DNA of 64,000 bases. Source: an uncultured Psychroserpens sp. (lineage in GTDB: Bacteria > Bacteroidota > Bacteroidia > Flavobacteriales > Flavobacteriaceae). The stretch covers positions 233,235-297,234 of the forward strand of contig CANLEE010000004.1 in assembly GCA_947489585.1 (NCBI GenBank), in the 5' to 3' direction. Positions within the stretch are counted from its first letter, which is position 1, and each line of letters starts with the position of its first letter. Of the stretch, positions 54,173 to 62,110 are shown piece by piece. Below the pieces are notes generated by a model. That model saw nothing but the letters and a program-made list of their open reading frames with translations, was not told the origin of the DNA and searched no databases. The position numbers and the translations under genes are program-made.

Positions 54173-55102
54173 ATGAGCGAATTAAGTGTCAATCACTTAT
54201 TAGGAATTAAATATCTAACCAAAAAAGATATTCAATTGATTTTTGAAACAGCAGATCATTTCAAAGAGGTAATTAATAGACCAATCAAAAAAGTACCATC
54301 GCTTAGAGACATTACTATTGCTAACTTATTTTTCGAAAACTCTACACGCACAAAACTATCTTTTGAGTTAGCTGAAAAGCGGCTTTCTGCAGATGTTATT
54401 AATTTTTCGGCATCTCAATCTTCAGTAAAAAAAGGAGAGACCTTAATTGATACAGTCAATAATATTTTATCTATGAAAGTAGATATGGTTGTGATGCGTC
54501 ATCCTAATCCAGGAGCTGGTGTGTTTTTATCACAACATGTGGATGCAAGTATAATTAATGCTGGAGACGGAGCACATGAGCATCCAACACAAGCTTTATT
54601 AGATAGTTATTCAATACGAGAGCGACTTGGTGATGTTAAGGGGAAAAATGTAGTGATTGTTGGCGATATTTTGCATAGTCGAGTTGCCTTGTCTAATATC
54701 TATGCGCTGCAGTTACAAGGTGCAAATGTTATGGTTTGTGGCCCTAAAACGTTGCTTCCAAAATATATAAAAGATTTGGGTGTAAAAGTTGAAACCGATT
54801 TGCGTAAAGCCCTAAATTGGTGTGATGTGGCTAATATGCTACGTGTTCAAAATGAACGTATGGATATTAGTTATTTCCCTACAACCAGAGAGTATACACA
54901 ACAATATGGAGTTAATAAATTACTATTGAATTCCTTAGATAAGGAAATCATTATCATGCATCCAGGGCCAATAAATCGTGGCGTTGAAATAACTAGTGAT
55001 GTTGCAGATTCTGATCAAGCTATTATTTTAGACCAAGTGCAAAATGGTGTTGCGATTAGAATGGCTGTGATTTATTTATTAGCTTCAAAAATAAAACACT
55101 AA
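54173..55102 (+). CDS. pyrB: Aspartate carbamoyltransferase catalytic chain
   Basis: A 309-residue enzyme for the first committed step of pyrimidine synthesis. FENSTRTKLSFE holds the carbamoyl-phosphate site, with QSSVKKGETLIDT, MRHPNPGAG, GDGAHEHPTQALLD and HPGPINRGVEI also present. No pyrI is adjacent. It follows pyrR directly and is followed 4 bp later by the small partner gene of rnz. Confidence 0.96.
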   Translation: MSELSVNHLLGIKYLTKKDIQLIFETADHFKEVINRPIKKVPSLRDITIANLFFENSTRTKLSFELAEKRLSADVINFSASQSSVKKGETLIDTVNNILSMKVDMVVMRHPNPGAGVFLSQHVDASIINAGDGAHEHPTQALLDSYSIRERLGDVKGKNVVIVGDILHSRVALSNIYALQLQGANVMVCGPKTLLPKYIKDLGVKVETDLRKALNWCDVANMLRVQNERMDISYFPTTREYTQQYGVNKLLLNSLDKEIIIMHPGPINRGVEITSDVADSDQAIILDQVQNGVAIRMAVIYLLASKIKH

Positions 55103-55106
55103 GATT

Positions 55107-55439
55107 ATGATTTTTGATAAACGCGGAAATACGAGCATCATTACCCAAGAGAAAGCTTCAATTATTGAACTTGTTAAGAAAATTGGAATTTTATATGAGC
55201 GCTTTAAAAATGATAATATTATAGTCAACCTTACAACACTTAATAAAGTTACACTACAAGACATTGTTGAATTTTTGCAATTGTCTAATACCCATCGAGG
55301 ATCAAAACATTCTTTTGTTATTGTAACAAATAAAGCTAACCTTAATGAAACTCCAGACGAAATTGTAGTTGTGCCTACATTACAAGAGGCTTATGATATT
55401 ATTGAAATGGAGGAAATAGAACGTGATTTAGGCTTTTAA
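55107..55439 (+). CDS. Small STAS-like protein upstream of rnz
   Basis: A 110-residue soluble protein with an alternating helix-strand pattern (IIVNLTTLNKVTLQDIVEFL, SFVIVTNKANLNETPDEIVVVPT) that resembles STAS-type folds. Its end is acidic (EMEEIERDLGF). It sits 4 bp after pyrB and 3 bp before rnz. The STAS assignment rests on shape, not on a known motif. Function unknown. Confidence 0.6.
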   Translation: MIFDKRGNTSIITQEKASIIELVKKIGILYERFKNDNIIVNLTTLNKVTLQDIVEFLQLSNTHRGSKHSFVIVTNKANLNETPDEIVVVPTLQEAYDIIEMEEIERDLGF

Positions 55440-55442
55440 AAT

Positions 55443-56348
55443 ATGAAGCTCACAATTTTAGGCTGTTACAGCGCTACACCACAAATTCATACCAATCCAA
55501 CAGCTCAAGTTCTTGAGATTAAAAACCATCATTTTTTAATTGATTGTGGTGAAGGTACACAGGTGGAATTACGAAGAAATAAAGTGAAATTTAGCCGAAT
55601 AAAGCACATTTTCATTTCACATTTGCATGGAGATCATTGTTTTGGTTTAGCTGGACTAATTTCAACTTTTAGATTGTTAACAAGAGAAACCGATCTGCAC
55701 ATTTATGCGCCTAAAGGATTAAAAGAAGTGATTACTCTTCAAATGAAATTATCAGATTCATGGACCAATTATCAATTGATTTTTCATGAATTGTCGTCAG
55801 ATGTTTCAGAGTTAATTTATGAAGATGATAAAGTCGAAGTATATACAATTCCATTAGATCATCGTATTTATACCAACGGATTTCTATTTAAGGAAAAACT
55901 AGGAGACCGTAAATTAGATATGAATGCTGTGCTTAATGCCGATGTTGATGTCGCTTATTTCAGAAAGTTAAAGCAAGGTGCTGATGTGCCAGATAATAAT
56001 GGAACTCTAGTTAAAAATGAATCAGTTACTTTAGATCCTAAACCACCAAAAAGCTACGCCTTTTGTAGCGATACGGCTTATAATGAAGCTATTGTACCTA
56101 TTATAAAAGACGTTGATGTATTGTATCATGAGTCGACATTTATAGAAAAAAATGAGGCATTGGCAAAACCTACAAAGCATTCTACAGCAAAGCAAGCCGC
56201 GACCATAGCAAAGAAGGCTAACGTTGGTCAGTTAATTCTAGGACATTATTCAACAAGATATGATGATCTTAATGAATTCAAAACTGAAGCAGAAACTATT
56301 TTTTCTAATGTAGAATTAGCTAAAGATGGAAAAACATTTGAGTTCTAA
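55443..56348 (+). CDS. rnz: Ribonuclease Z
   Basis: A 301-residue zinc enzyme that cuts the 3' trailer of tRNA precursors. The metallo-beta-lactamase motif HLHGDH (60-65) is preceded by LIDCGEGTQVELRR, with LDHRIYTNGFLF, AFCSDTAY and the C-terminal GHYSTRY completing the site. All ligands are present. It is the last gene of the pyrR-pyrB-rnz unit. Confidence 0.95.
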   Translation: MKLTILGCYSATPQIHTNPTAQVLEIKNHHFLIDCGEGTQVELRRNKVKFSRIKHIFISHLHGDHCFGLAGLISTFRLLTRETDLHIYAPKGLKEVITLQMKLSDSWTNYQLIFHELSSDVSELIYEDDKVEVYTIPLDHRIYTNGFLFKEKLGDRKLDMNAVLNADVDVAYFRKLKQGADVPDNNGTLVKNESVTLDPKPPKSYAFCSDTAYNEAIVPIIKDVDVLYHESTFIEKNEALAKPTKHSTAKQAATIAKKANVGQLILGHYSTRYDDLNEFKTEAETIFSNVELAKDGKTFEF

Positions 56349-56352
56349 ATAA

Positions 56353-56781
56353 TTATAAGGATTCTGTATAGATTTTAAATTGGGTCATCCACTTATACAC
56401 TTGTTTTTTAAACATACTAGGAAACAGTTTAGCAATTAGTTTTATAAAGAGACCGTTAAATTTTGTGTATTCAATTTCAGAAACATATTGGGTTTCATTT
56501 TCAGAAAGTGCTTTAAACATGACTTTCATCGTATTGGTCATATGCTTATGTTCGTAAAGCGCATTAAATTCATGGGGAAGATTGTTGGTTATTATGGTTT
56601 CTTTCAATTCTAATTTTTTATAAACCATTTTTGAAACTGCTCCTACATTGCCTTCTTCTCCAGAAATGAGTTCTTTAGAAATAAACCCATCTTGATAATG
56701 TTTTAGATTATCAGGGTTTTTAAAAACGTCTACAACATGATTTAAAGGAGCGTTTATCTTAATATCACAGCTAAACCTCAT
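56353..56781 (-). CDS. SRPBCC-family protein
   Basis: A 142-residue soluble protein when started at 56781 (MRFSCDIKINAPLNHVVDVF). This start leaves 7 bp after the upstream gene; the ATG at 56820 would overlap it. INAPLNHVVDVFKNPDNLKHYQDGF is the typical opening of SRPBCC (polyketide cyclase-like) proteins, and a C-terminal helix (KQVYKWMTQFKIYTES) closes the fold. The ligand is unknown. It pairs with the gene at 56789-57220. Confidence 0.7.
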   Translation of the reverse strand: MRFSCDIKINAPLNHVVDVFKNPDNLKHYQDGFISKELISGEEGNVGAVSKMVYKKLELKETIITNNLPHEFNALYEHKHMTNTMKVMFKALSENETQYVSEIEYTKFNGLFIKLIAKLFPSMFKKQVYKWMTQFKIYTESL

Positions 56782-56788
56782 ATACGAC

Positions 56789-57220
56789 CTATTTTGAATT
56801 AATTTCTTTTTTGAACTCATCTAGAGATGACATCCATTCAATAGCCTCGTCTAAGCTATGACATCTCTTGAGACTTTTCTTAAAAAAATGTTTTTCTAAT
56901 GAGGAATTAAGATAACTAAAATCGTTGTAAGACACAACAGCAGACGCAATCAAGAAGTCATAATCATTATTGAAATCTATCCATAATTGAGGCTCAAAAG
57001 AGTATGAATTTATGCGATTTGCAATATATCCAATTCTGATGTCGTTGCTTATGTCTTCTGAAAATTTCCCTATCAATTCACTCACCATAGCAAAATCTAC
57101 ATGAATGCCTTCATTCAATTCGGAAATGACAAAGTGGTCGACGATATATACGTTTCCGAAAGGAAACTCTATTTTTTTATAATCTAAAAGTTTAGAATAT
57201 TTACTGTTTTCAAATGTCAT
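56789..57220 (-). CDS. Unknown protein, STAS/SpoIIAA-like shape
   Basis: A 143-residue soluble protein. Strands and helices alternate (KIEFPFGNVYIVDHFVIS, IGYIANRINSYSFEP, DFLIASAVVSYND), and the end is helical (CHSLDEAIEWMSSLDEFK). The pattern resembles the SpoIIAA-like fold seen in flavobacteria, but I see no firm motif. It lies 7 bp before the SRPBCC gene. Confidence 0.5.
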   Translation of the reverse strand: MTFENSKYSKLLDYKKIEFPFGNVYIVDHFVISELNEGIHVDFAMVSELIGKFSEDISNDIRIGYIANRINSYSFEPQLWIDFNNDYDFLIASAVVSYNDFSYLNSSLEKHFFKKSLKRCHSLDEAIEWMSSLDEFKKEINSK

Positions 57221-57302
57221 TAAAAGGGATTATTCCTTAAATTTATATGAAATAATTGAAGCTAGAAAAAAAAAGCGCTATAAAATCTTATAAAAAAATC
57301 TA

Positions 57303-57950
57303 ATGAATACAGACTTAGGCAATTACAGGAAGTCATATGAAAAACAAGAATTACTTGAAAACAATGTAAGTGACAACCCTATGGAAGTGTTTCAAAAATG
57401 GTTTCATGAAGTTGATGAAAATTTTGATATAGGCGAAACCAATGCAATGACATTAAGTACTTTAGGCTTGGATGGCTTTCCAAAAAGTAGGGTAGTACTC
57501 TTAAAAAAGTTTACTTATGAGGGCTTTATTTTTTATACCAATTATGACAGTGAAAAAGGTAAAGCTATTCTCAATAATCCTAATGTATGTATTTCCTTTT
57601 TTTGGCCTGCAGCTGAACGTCAAATTATTATAAAGGGTAAAGCCGAAAAAATTGCAGAAAACTTAAGTGATGGTTATTTTGAATCTAGACCAAGAGGTAG
57701 CCAATTAGGAGCTTTAGTATCTCATCAAAGTGAGACTATAGATAATAGAGCTATTTTAGAGAAACGACTCAAATCATTAGAAAAAGAATTTGAAGGTAAA
57801 GAAATTCCAAGACCTGAATTTTGGGGTGGTTTTATTGTCAAACCTGTCGAAATTGAATTTTGGCAAGGTCGCCCAAATAGATTACACGATCGTTTACGTT
57901 ATCAATTGGACGACGACTATAATTGGATATTAAACCGATTATCTCCATAA
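57303..57950 (+). CDS. pdxH: Pyridoxamine 5'-phosphate oxidase
   Basis: A 215-residue FMN enzyme that makes pyridoxal 5'-phosphate. NAMTLSTLGLDGFPKSRVVLLK, GFIFYTNYDSEKGKAI, FFWPAAERQIIIKGKAEKI and the C-terminal FWQGRPNRLHDRLRY are the family signatures, so FMN and substrate sites look complete. It stands alone. Confidence 0.95.
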   Translation: MNTDLGNYRKSYEKQELLENNVSDNPMEVFQKWFHEVDENFDIGETNAMTLSTLGLDGFPKSRVVLLKKFTYEGFIFYTNYDSEKGKAILNNPNVCISFFWPAAERQIIIKGKAEKIAENLSDGYFESRPRGSQLGALVSHQSETIDNRAILEKRLKSLEKEFEGKEIPRPEFWGGFIVKPVEIEFWQGRPNRLHDRLRYQLDDDYNWILNRLSP

Positions 57951-58096
57951 CAATGACTTCAAAACATCGATGAAATGCACAAAATGTAAGAAATATCTTT
58001 ATTAAAATTGCATTTCAACGAAATATAATACACATAAACGTTAAAAATCGTATAAATCTGTATATTGTCGGAAGAAATAAGCGATTATTTAAATAC

Positions 58097-58160
58097 CCCC
58101 AAGTTTAGATAATCAATTTTATTAATGAAATAATTTTTTAAGACCCCAAGTCTAAATTAT
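58097..58160 (+). repeat. Direct repeats upstream of the CAP-domain lipoprotein
   Basis: CCCCAAGTTTAGATAAT (58097-58113) and CCCCAAGTCTAAATTAT (58144-58160) match in 14 of 17 positions and lie 47 bp apart. The second ends 21 bp before the ATG. A run of C is unusual in this AT-rich sequence, so they may be regulator-binding sites. Confidence 0.5.
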
Positions 58161-58181
58161 TTAACTGTAAAATACCTACTT

Positions 58182-58676
58182 ATGAAACCTACTAAATTTT
58201 TACCTTTAATGGTATTAGTTGCTTTGTTAACGTTTTCGTGTTCTACTGAAGACTTTCCTGAAGAGACGATAGATAGTATGTCTTTACCTGTCCCTCCAGC
58301 TGCAAAACTTATAGAAATAGAAATACTTGAGCTTATTAATGCTCATAGAATTAATACTGGACTTCAACCACTAAATAATCATAATACTATTAAAGCTGTA
58401 GCTTATACGCATACAGATTATATGGTTGAATCAAATAATGTTGGACATGATAATTTTTTCCAACGTAAGAACAGTTTAATCGATAATGCAGATGCAATAA
58501 AAGTATCGGAGAATGTGGCATATGCATTTAGCTCAGCACAATCTGTTGTAAATGCTTGGTTGGATAGTGAAGGTCACAGAGAAAATATTGAAGGCGATTA
58601 CACCGATTTTGATATCTCTGCCGAGCAGAATGAGGAAGGACGTTGGTACTTTACAAATATTTTTATAAAACGATAA
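58182..58676 (+). CDS. CAP/SCP-domain lipoprotein
   Basis: A 164-residue protein. The lipobox LLTFSC (Cys20) precedes a CAP domain (about 43-164): EILELINAHRINTGLQPL, AYTHTDYMVESNNVGHDNFF, SENVAYAF, and VVNAWLDSEGHRENIEG. The conserved His-Glu-His set of CAP proteins is recognisable. CAP proteins of bacteria are often surface proteins; no function is proven here. The gene ends at a strong terminator. Confidence 0.85.
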   Translation: MKPTKFLPLMVLVALLTFSCSTEDFPEETIDSMSLPVPPAAKLIEIEILELINAHRINTGLQPLNNHNTIKAVAYTHTDYMVESNNVGHDNFFQRKNSLIDNADAIKVSENVAYAFSSAQSVVNAWLDSEGHRENIEGDYTDFDISAEQNEEGRWYFTNIFIKR

Positions 58677-58713
58677 TGACTTAAAAATTGATTAATAGCA
58701 AATCGTTATTTTT

Positions 58714-58745
58714 AAACCACAATTGTAATTATTCAATTGTGGTTT
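58714..58745 (+). terminator. Rho-independent terminator after the CAP gene
   Basis: Stem AAACCACAATTG (58714-58725) with CAATTGTGGTTT (58734-58745), 12 bp perfect, then T run. Confidence 0.9.
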
Positions 58746-59173
58746 TTTTATATTTTAGTCAAGCTAGCTTGATAAGATTTACCTTTTGTTCTGCTATTTC
58801 TTTCAAACCCGTTGCTCTTTTCTCAATTAAATAATAAAAGTAAATATCTCGATAAATTATATATTGAAAGACCTATTTAAAAAAGAAGGAAGCTTAATGA
58901 TTTAATTTTTATAGCAATAGGTTTTCAGAGAATAGAAATATCTTTAATATACAAGCCTAAAGAAGAAGTAAATCAGGAACTTGAACTAACTTTAGATACT
59001 TTGATTTATTAAGATTTGAGGATAAAGGAATTTCATAAAAGTGTATTCTTTCGGAAAGAAAAAAATGGTTATCAAACCTCTACAGAGGTTATGATGATAC
59101 TGAAATGTAGTTAGTCTTGATGACACAAATAATAAAGACTATAATACCTAGTATTATATAGAAAAAGCAAATA
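58746..59173 (+). pseudogene. Stretch without an intact gene; possible decayed gene remnant
   Basis: No complete ORF on either strand. One plus-strand frame reads about 42 codons without a stop and without ATG, ending ISLIYKPKEEVNQELELT + LDTLIY at about 59012, and the same frame before an in-frame stop reads SKYLDKLYIERPI. Further on, EFHKSVFFRKEKNGYQTSTE (about 59027) and WLSNLYRGYDDTEM (about 59067) look protein-like in other frames. This could be one decayed gene with frameshifts. No IS ends or transposase motif recognised. Confidence 0.3.
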
Positions 59174-59205
59174 AAAAAGCAGACTCATATTTAAGTCTGC
59201 TTTTT
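59174..59205 (-). terminator. Terminator of the adhesin/SprF/OmpA operon
   Basis: Stem AAAAAGCAGACT (59174-59185) with AGTCTGCTTTTT (59194-59205), 12 bp. It lies 26 bp beyond the stop of the reverse-strand OmpA gene, with an A run on the left that reads as T on the minus strand. Confidence 0.88.
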
Positions 59206-59231
59206 CAAGTTTAGTATAGAGGGTAATAATT

Positions 59232-61169
59232 TTATTCTTTTAAAATATAGAAATAAGAGCGTCTGTTTAATTGATGTTCTTCTTCGGTACATTTTACACC
59301 ATTAGAACATTTGTTTAATAATTGTGACTCTCCATAACCAATTGCACTTTCAATACGCTCAGAAGCGATGCCTCTGGAGATAATATATTCCATAGTAGAT
59401 TTTGCTCTTCTATCTGATAATTTTTCATTGTATTTATCACGACCACGACTATCTGTATGCGATTCAATTTTTATTACCATAGTTGGATGAGCTCGCATCA
59501 CATCAACAATATTTTCTAACTCATATTGTGCATCAGTTCTAATATTTGATTTGTCAAAATCAAAGAAAATTGGGTTGATGACAATCTGACTATCACTAAT
59601 TAATGGCTCTAGATATAAATCGGCTTCAGTTACTTTTTCATGCTCGTTATCTGTAGTGACTTTCTTTTGATCGTCTTTAAAATCTTCTTTACTACCAATT
59701 ACGGTATATGTTGAGTTACAGTCTGCTGTAAATTCATAACTACCATTTGCATCGGTTTCAACTTCGGCTATAACTTTACCAACTTCATTAATAAGTTTTA
59801 CTGTAACACCAGTTAAAATATCATTTGTATTTAAATCTCTAGAAATTCCTTTTATCATTTGAATGCATATTGATGCGTCAAAATGATAGATGTCATCTCC
59901 ACCTTGACCGTCAGGTCTGTTAGAGGAGAAGTAACCTGTATGTTCGTTTTCCGCTTCTGAAGCATTTTTGAAATATGCAAAATCATCATAACCACTGTTA
60001 TAAGGAGCTCCTAGGTTTTCTGGCTCTGCTGTTTCATCTTTTAAGATATTAGATTTAAAAATATCTAATAGCCCTAAGTTTAAATGGCCATCTGAAGAGA
60101 AATAGAAAGTACTATCCTTAGCTATAAAGGGAAACATCTCACGACCTTCAGTATTTATCTTTTCTCCTAAATTTCTAGGTTCAGAATAATTATTTCCGCC
60201 TTGAATATCTACAACATAAATATCAGTATTACCAAGACCACCTTCACGATCTGATACAAAATACAATTGTGAATTATCTGGACTCAATGTTGGGTGACCT
60301 GTTGAAAATACCTCATCATTAAATGGTAATTCGACTATGTTAGTCCATTGTTCTCCAACAGAGGTGGCTTTGTATAATTTAAGATGAGTGGTTCCTTTTT
60401 TATCGTACTTCACTTTTTTATTGCTCTTACTCACATTATCTCTAGTGAAATACATAGTGGTGCCATCATTGGTAATCGCTACAGATGCTTCATGAAAATC
60501 TGAATTTACTTTTTCAGCAGTAATGAAATCTGGAGTACCATAAGTTACAGTGTCAACATCCTTATCAACGTTTACTTGATAAATGTCTAAGAATGGTTCT
60601 TGGTTCCAGCTGTATAATTTCTTTTCATCAGTATTTCTTGCTGAAGCAAAATATAATTGACCATCATAGATGAATGATCCAAAATCTGAATATTTAGTAT
60701 TGAAGGGTAAATTTTGAAGTTTTACAATTTTGTTTTTTTCAGTACTTGCTAATTCATTATACTTTGCAATATTTTCTGGGTTGTAACCTTTAGTACGTGT
60801 ATCGTTATTCTGAATTTCCATGAATTTTTTCATCCAAGAATCTGCCTCTTCATATTGCCCCAAACTACGTAAAGATTGGATATGTTTATAGATATACTCT
60901 GGATTCAAATCTTTATCGTCACCGTATTTGTCTAAGGCTATACCATACCAATACGCTGCTTTTTCAGATTTAGAATTGTTATAATAACAATCTCCTAAAC
61001 GTGTTAATACATGTAGGCTTGTGTCTCCTTTTTTAAGAACTTCTTCATAAAGTTCTGTGGCTTTTGCGTACCCATAATTGCTAAAAAACTTATCAGCAAG
61101 CTTCTCTTGGGCTATCATAATTGTGCTACTAAGCACAAATATTAATATTAAAAACTTTGATTTCATCAT
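59232..61169 (-). CDS. PorE-like OmpA-family protein (TPR, PD40, CarboxypepD_reg, OmpA_C)
   Basis: A 645-residue protein. Signal peptide; TPR-like helices (about 20-115: LADKFFSNYGYAKATELYEE); a PD40/WD40-like propeller (about 150-430: HPTLSPDNSQLYFVSDREGG, GYFSSNRPDGQGGDDIYHFD); a carboxypeptidase-regulatory-like domain (about 435-525); and an OmpA_C domain (about 530-645: FFDFDKSNIRTDAQYELENI, ESHTDSRG). This is the architecture of PorE, a periplasmic peptidoglycan-binding T9SS component. It follows the PorP/SprF gene by 11 bp. Since flavobacteria carry several such paralogues, the exact PorE role is uncertain. Confidence 0.85.
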   Translation of the reverse strand: MMKSKFLILIFVLSSTIMIAQEKLADKFFSNYGYAKATELYEEVLKKGDTSLHVLTRLGDCYYNNSKSEKAAYWYGIALDKYGDDKDLNPEYIYKHIQSLRSLGQYEEADSWMKKFMEIQNNDTRTKGYNPENIAKYNELASTEKNKIVKLQNLPFNTKYSDFGSFIYDGQLYFASARNTDEKKLYSWNQEPFLDIYQVNVDKDVDTVTYGTPDFITAEKVNSDFHEASVAITNDGTTMYFTRDNVSKSNKKVKYDKKGTTHLKLYKATSVGEQWTNIVELPFNDEVFSTGHPTLSPDNSQLYFVSDREGGLGNTDIYVVDIQGGNNYSEPRNLGEKINTEGREMFPFIAKDSTFYFSSDGHLNLGLLDIFKSNILKDETAEPENLGAPYNSGYDDFAYFKNASEAENEHTGYFSSNRPDGQGGDDIYHFDASICIQMIKGISRDLNTNDILTGVTVKLINEVGKVIAEVETDANGSYEFTADCNSTYTVIGSKEDFKDDQKKVTTDNEHEKVTEADLYLEPLISDSQIVINPIFFDFDKSNIRTDAQYELENIVDVMRAHPTMVIKIESHTDSRGRDKYNEKLSDRRAKSTMEYIISRGIASERIESAIGYGESQLLNKCSNGVKCTEEEHQLNRRSYFYILKE

Positions 61170-61180
61170 TGACTTGTTTT

Positions 61181-62098
61181 TTAGAAGTATCTAGGTGATT
61201 TAATACGTTTGCTCTTAAATATTTCAAACATTAATAATACTTCGTGAGTACCACTTGTATAGGGTCTTAAATCTGAAATTGGATATTCGTAAGCATATCC
61301 AATTCTCAATTGTTTAGATACTTGAAAATCTGCAAGACCACCAATAGCAGCGGCACGTTCATTAATTCTATAACCAGCTCCAACCCAAAACTTTTCATAA
61401 AATAAAAAGTTAGCAGTTAAGTCAAATGATAAAGGTGCACCATTTGTAGCTTTTAAAAGCATTGCAGGTTTTAATTTTGTGTTTTCACTTAATTCAAATA
61501 CATAGCCACCAGTAAAATAATAGCTAATTCTTTCTAGTGCTTGAAATTCTGCATCGCCAGTATAATCTGTATTTAATATTCTTGGAGCAGAAAGTCCTAA
61601 ATACCATTTTTGACTATGCCAGTATACTCCTGTACCAATATTTGGTTTCCATCGATCTTCAAATCCGAAGATTACAGGATCATTAGCTTGTGACTGTTGA
61701 AAATCGGAATCTAAACTATAACTCGTAAATCCGGCTTTTATTCCGAAGGCAAGTTTACTGTTATCTCCAGTAGGAATTGTATATGAAAAATCGCCATAGA
61801 GATATGAGAAATTTTGGTATCCAAGTTCATCGTTTATAAACGATACACCTAAACCAACTCTTTCATTTCTCATTGGTGCATGAACAGAAAGCGTTTGTGT
61901 TTGTGGACCTCCTTCGAGACCAACCCATTGACTTCTGTGTAAACCTACAACACTCAATGTTTCTCTACTTCCTGCATAGGCTGGATTTATAGAAATCGTA
62001 TTGTACATATACTGAGTAAACTGTGGAAGTTGCTGTGCAACACCCATCCAGCTACTGAATAGTATAAATGCTATTATGTTAAACTTGACTAATTTCAT
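61181..62098 (-). CDS. PorP/SprF-family type IX secretion membrane protein
   Basis: A 305-residue outer-membrane barrel. After the signal peptide comes QQLPQFTQYMYNTISINPAY, then AGSRETLSVVGLHRSQWVGL, the near-invariant opening of PorP/SprF proteins, followed by LGVSFINDELGYQNF and a beta-rich barrel with IGYAYEYPISDLRPYTSGTHE. SprF-type proteins are needed to export their partner cargo with type B sorting domains. The adhesin gene 12 bp upstream is the obvious partner, and the PorE-like gene follows. Confidence 0.92.
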   Translation of the reverse strand: MKLVKFNIIAFILFSSWMGVAQQLPQFTQYMYNTISINPAYAGSRETLSVVGLHRSQWVGLEGGPQTQTLSVHAPMRNERVGLGVSFINDELGYQNFSYLYGDFSYTIPTGDNSKLAFGIKAGFTSYSLDSDFQQSQANDPVIFGFEDRWKPNIGTGVYWHSQKWYLGLSAPRILNTDYTGDAEFQALERISYYFTGGYVFELSENTKLKPAMLLKATNGAPLSFDLTANFLFYEKFWVGAGYRINERAAAIGGLADFQVSKQLRIGYAYEYPISDLRPYTSGTHEVLLMFEIFKSKRIKSPRYF

Positions 62099-62110
62099 AT
62101 AGGTTAAGAT

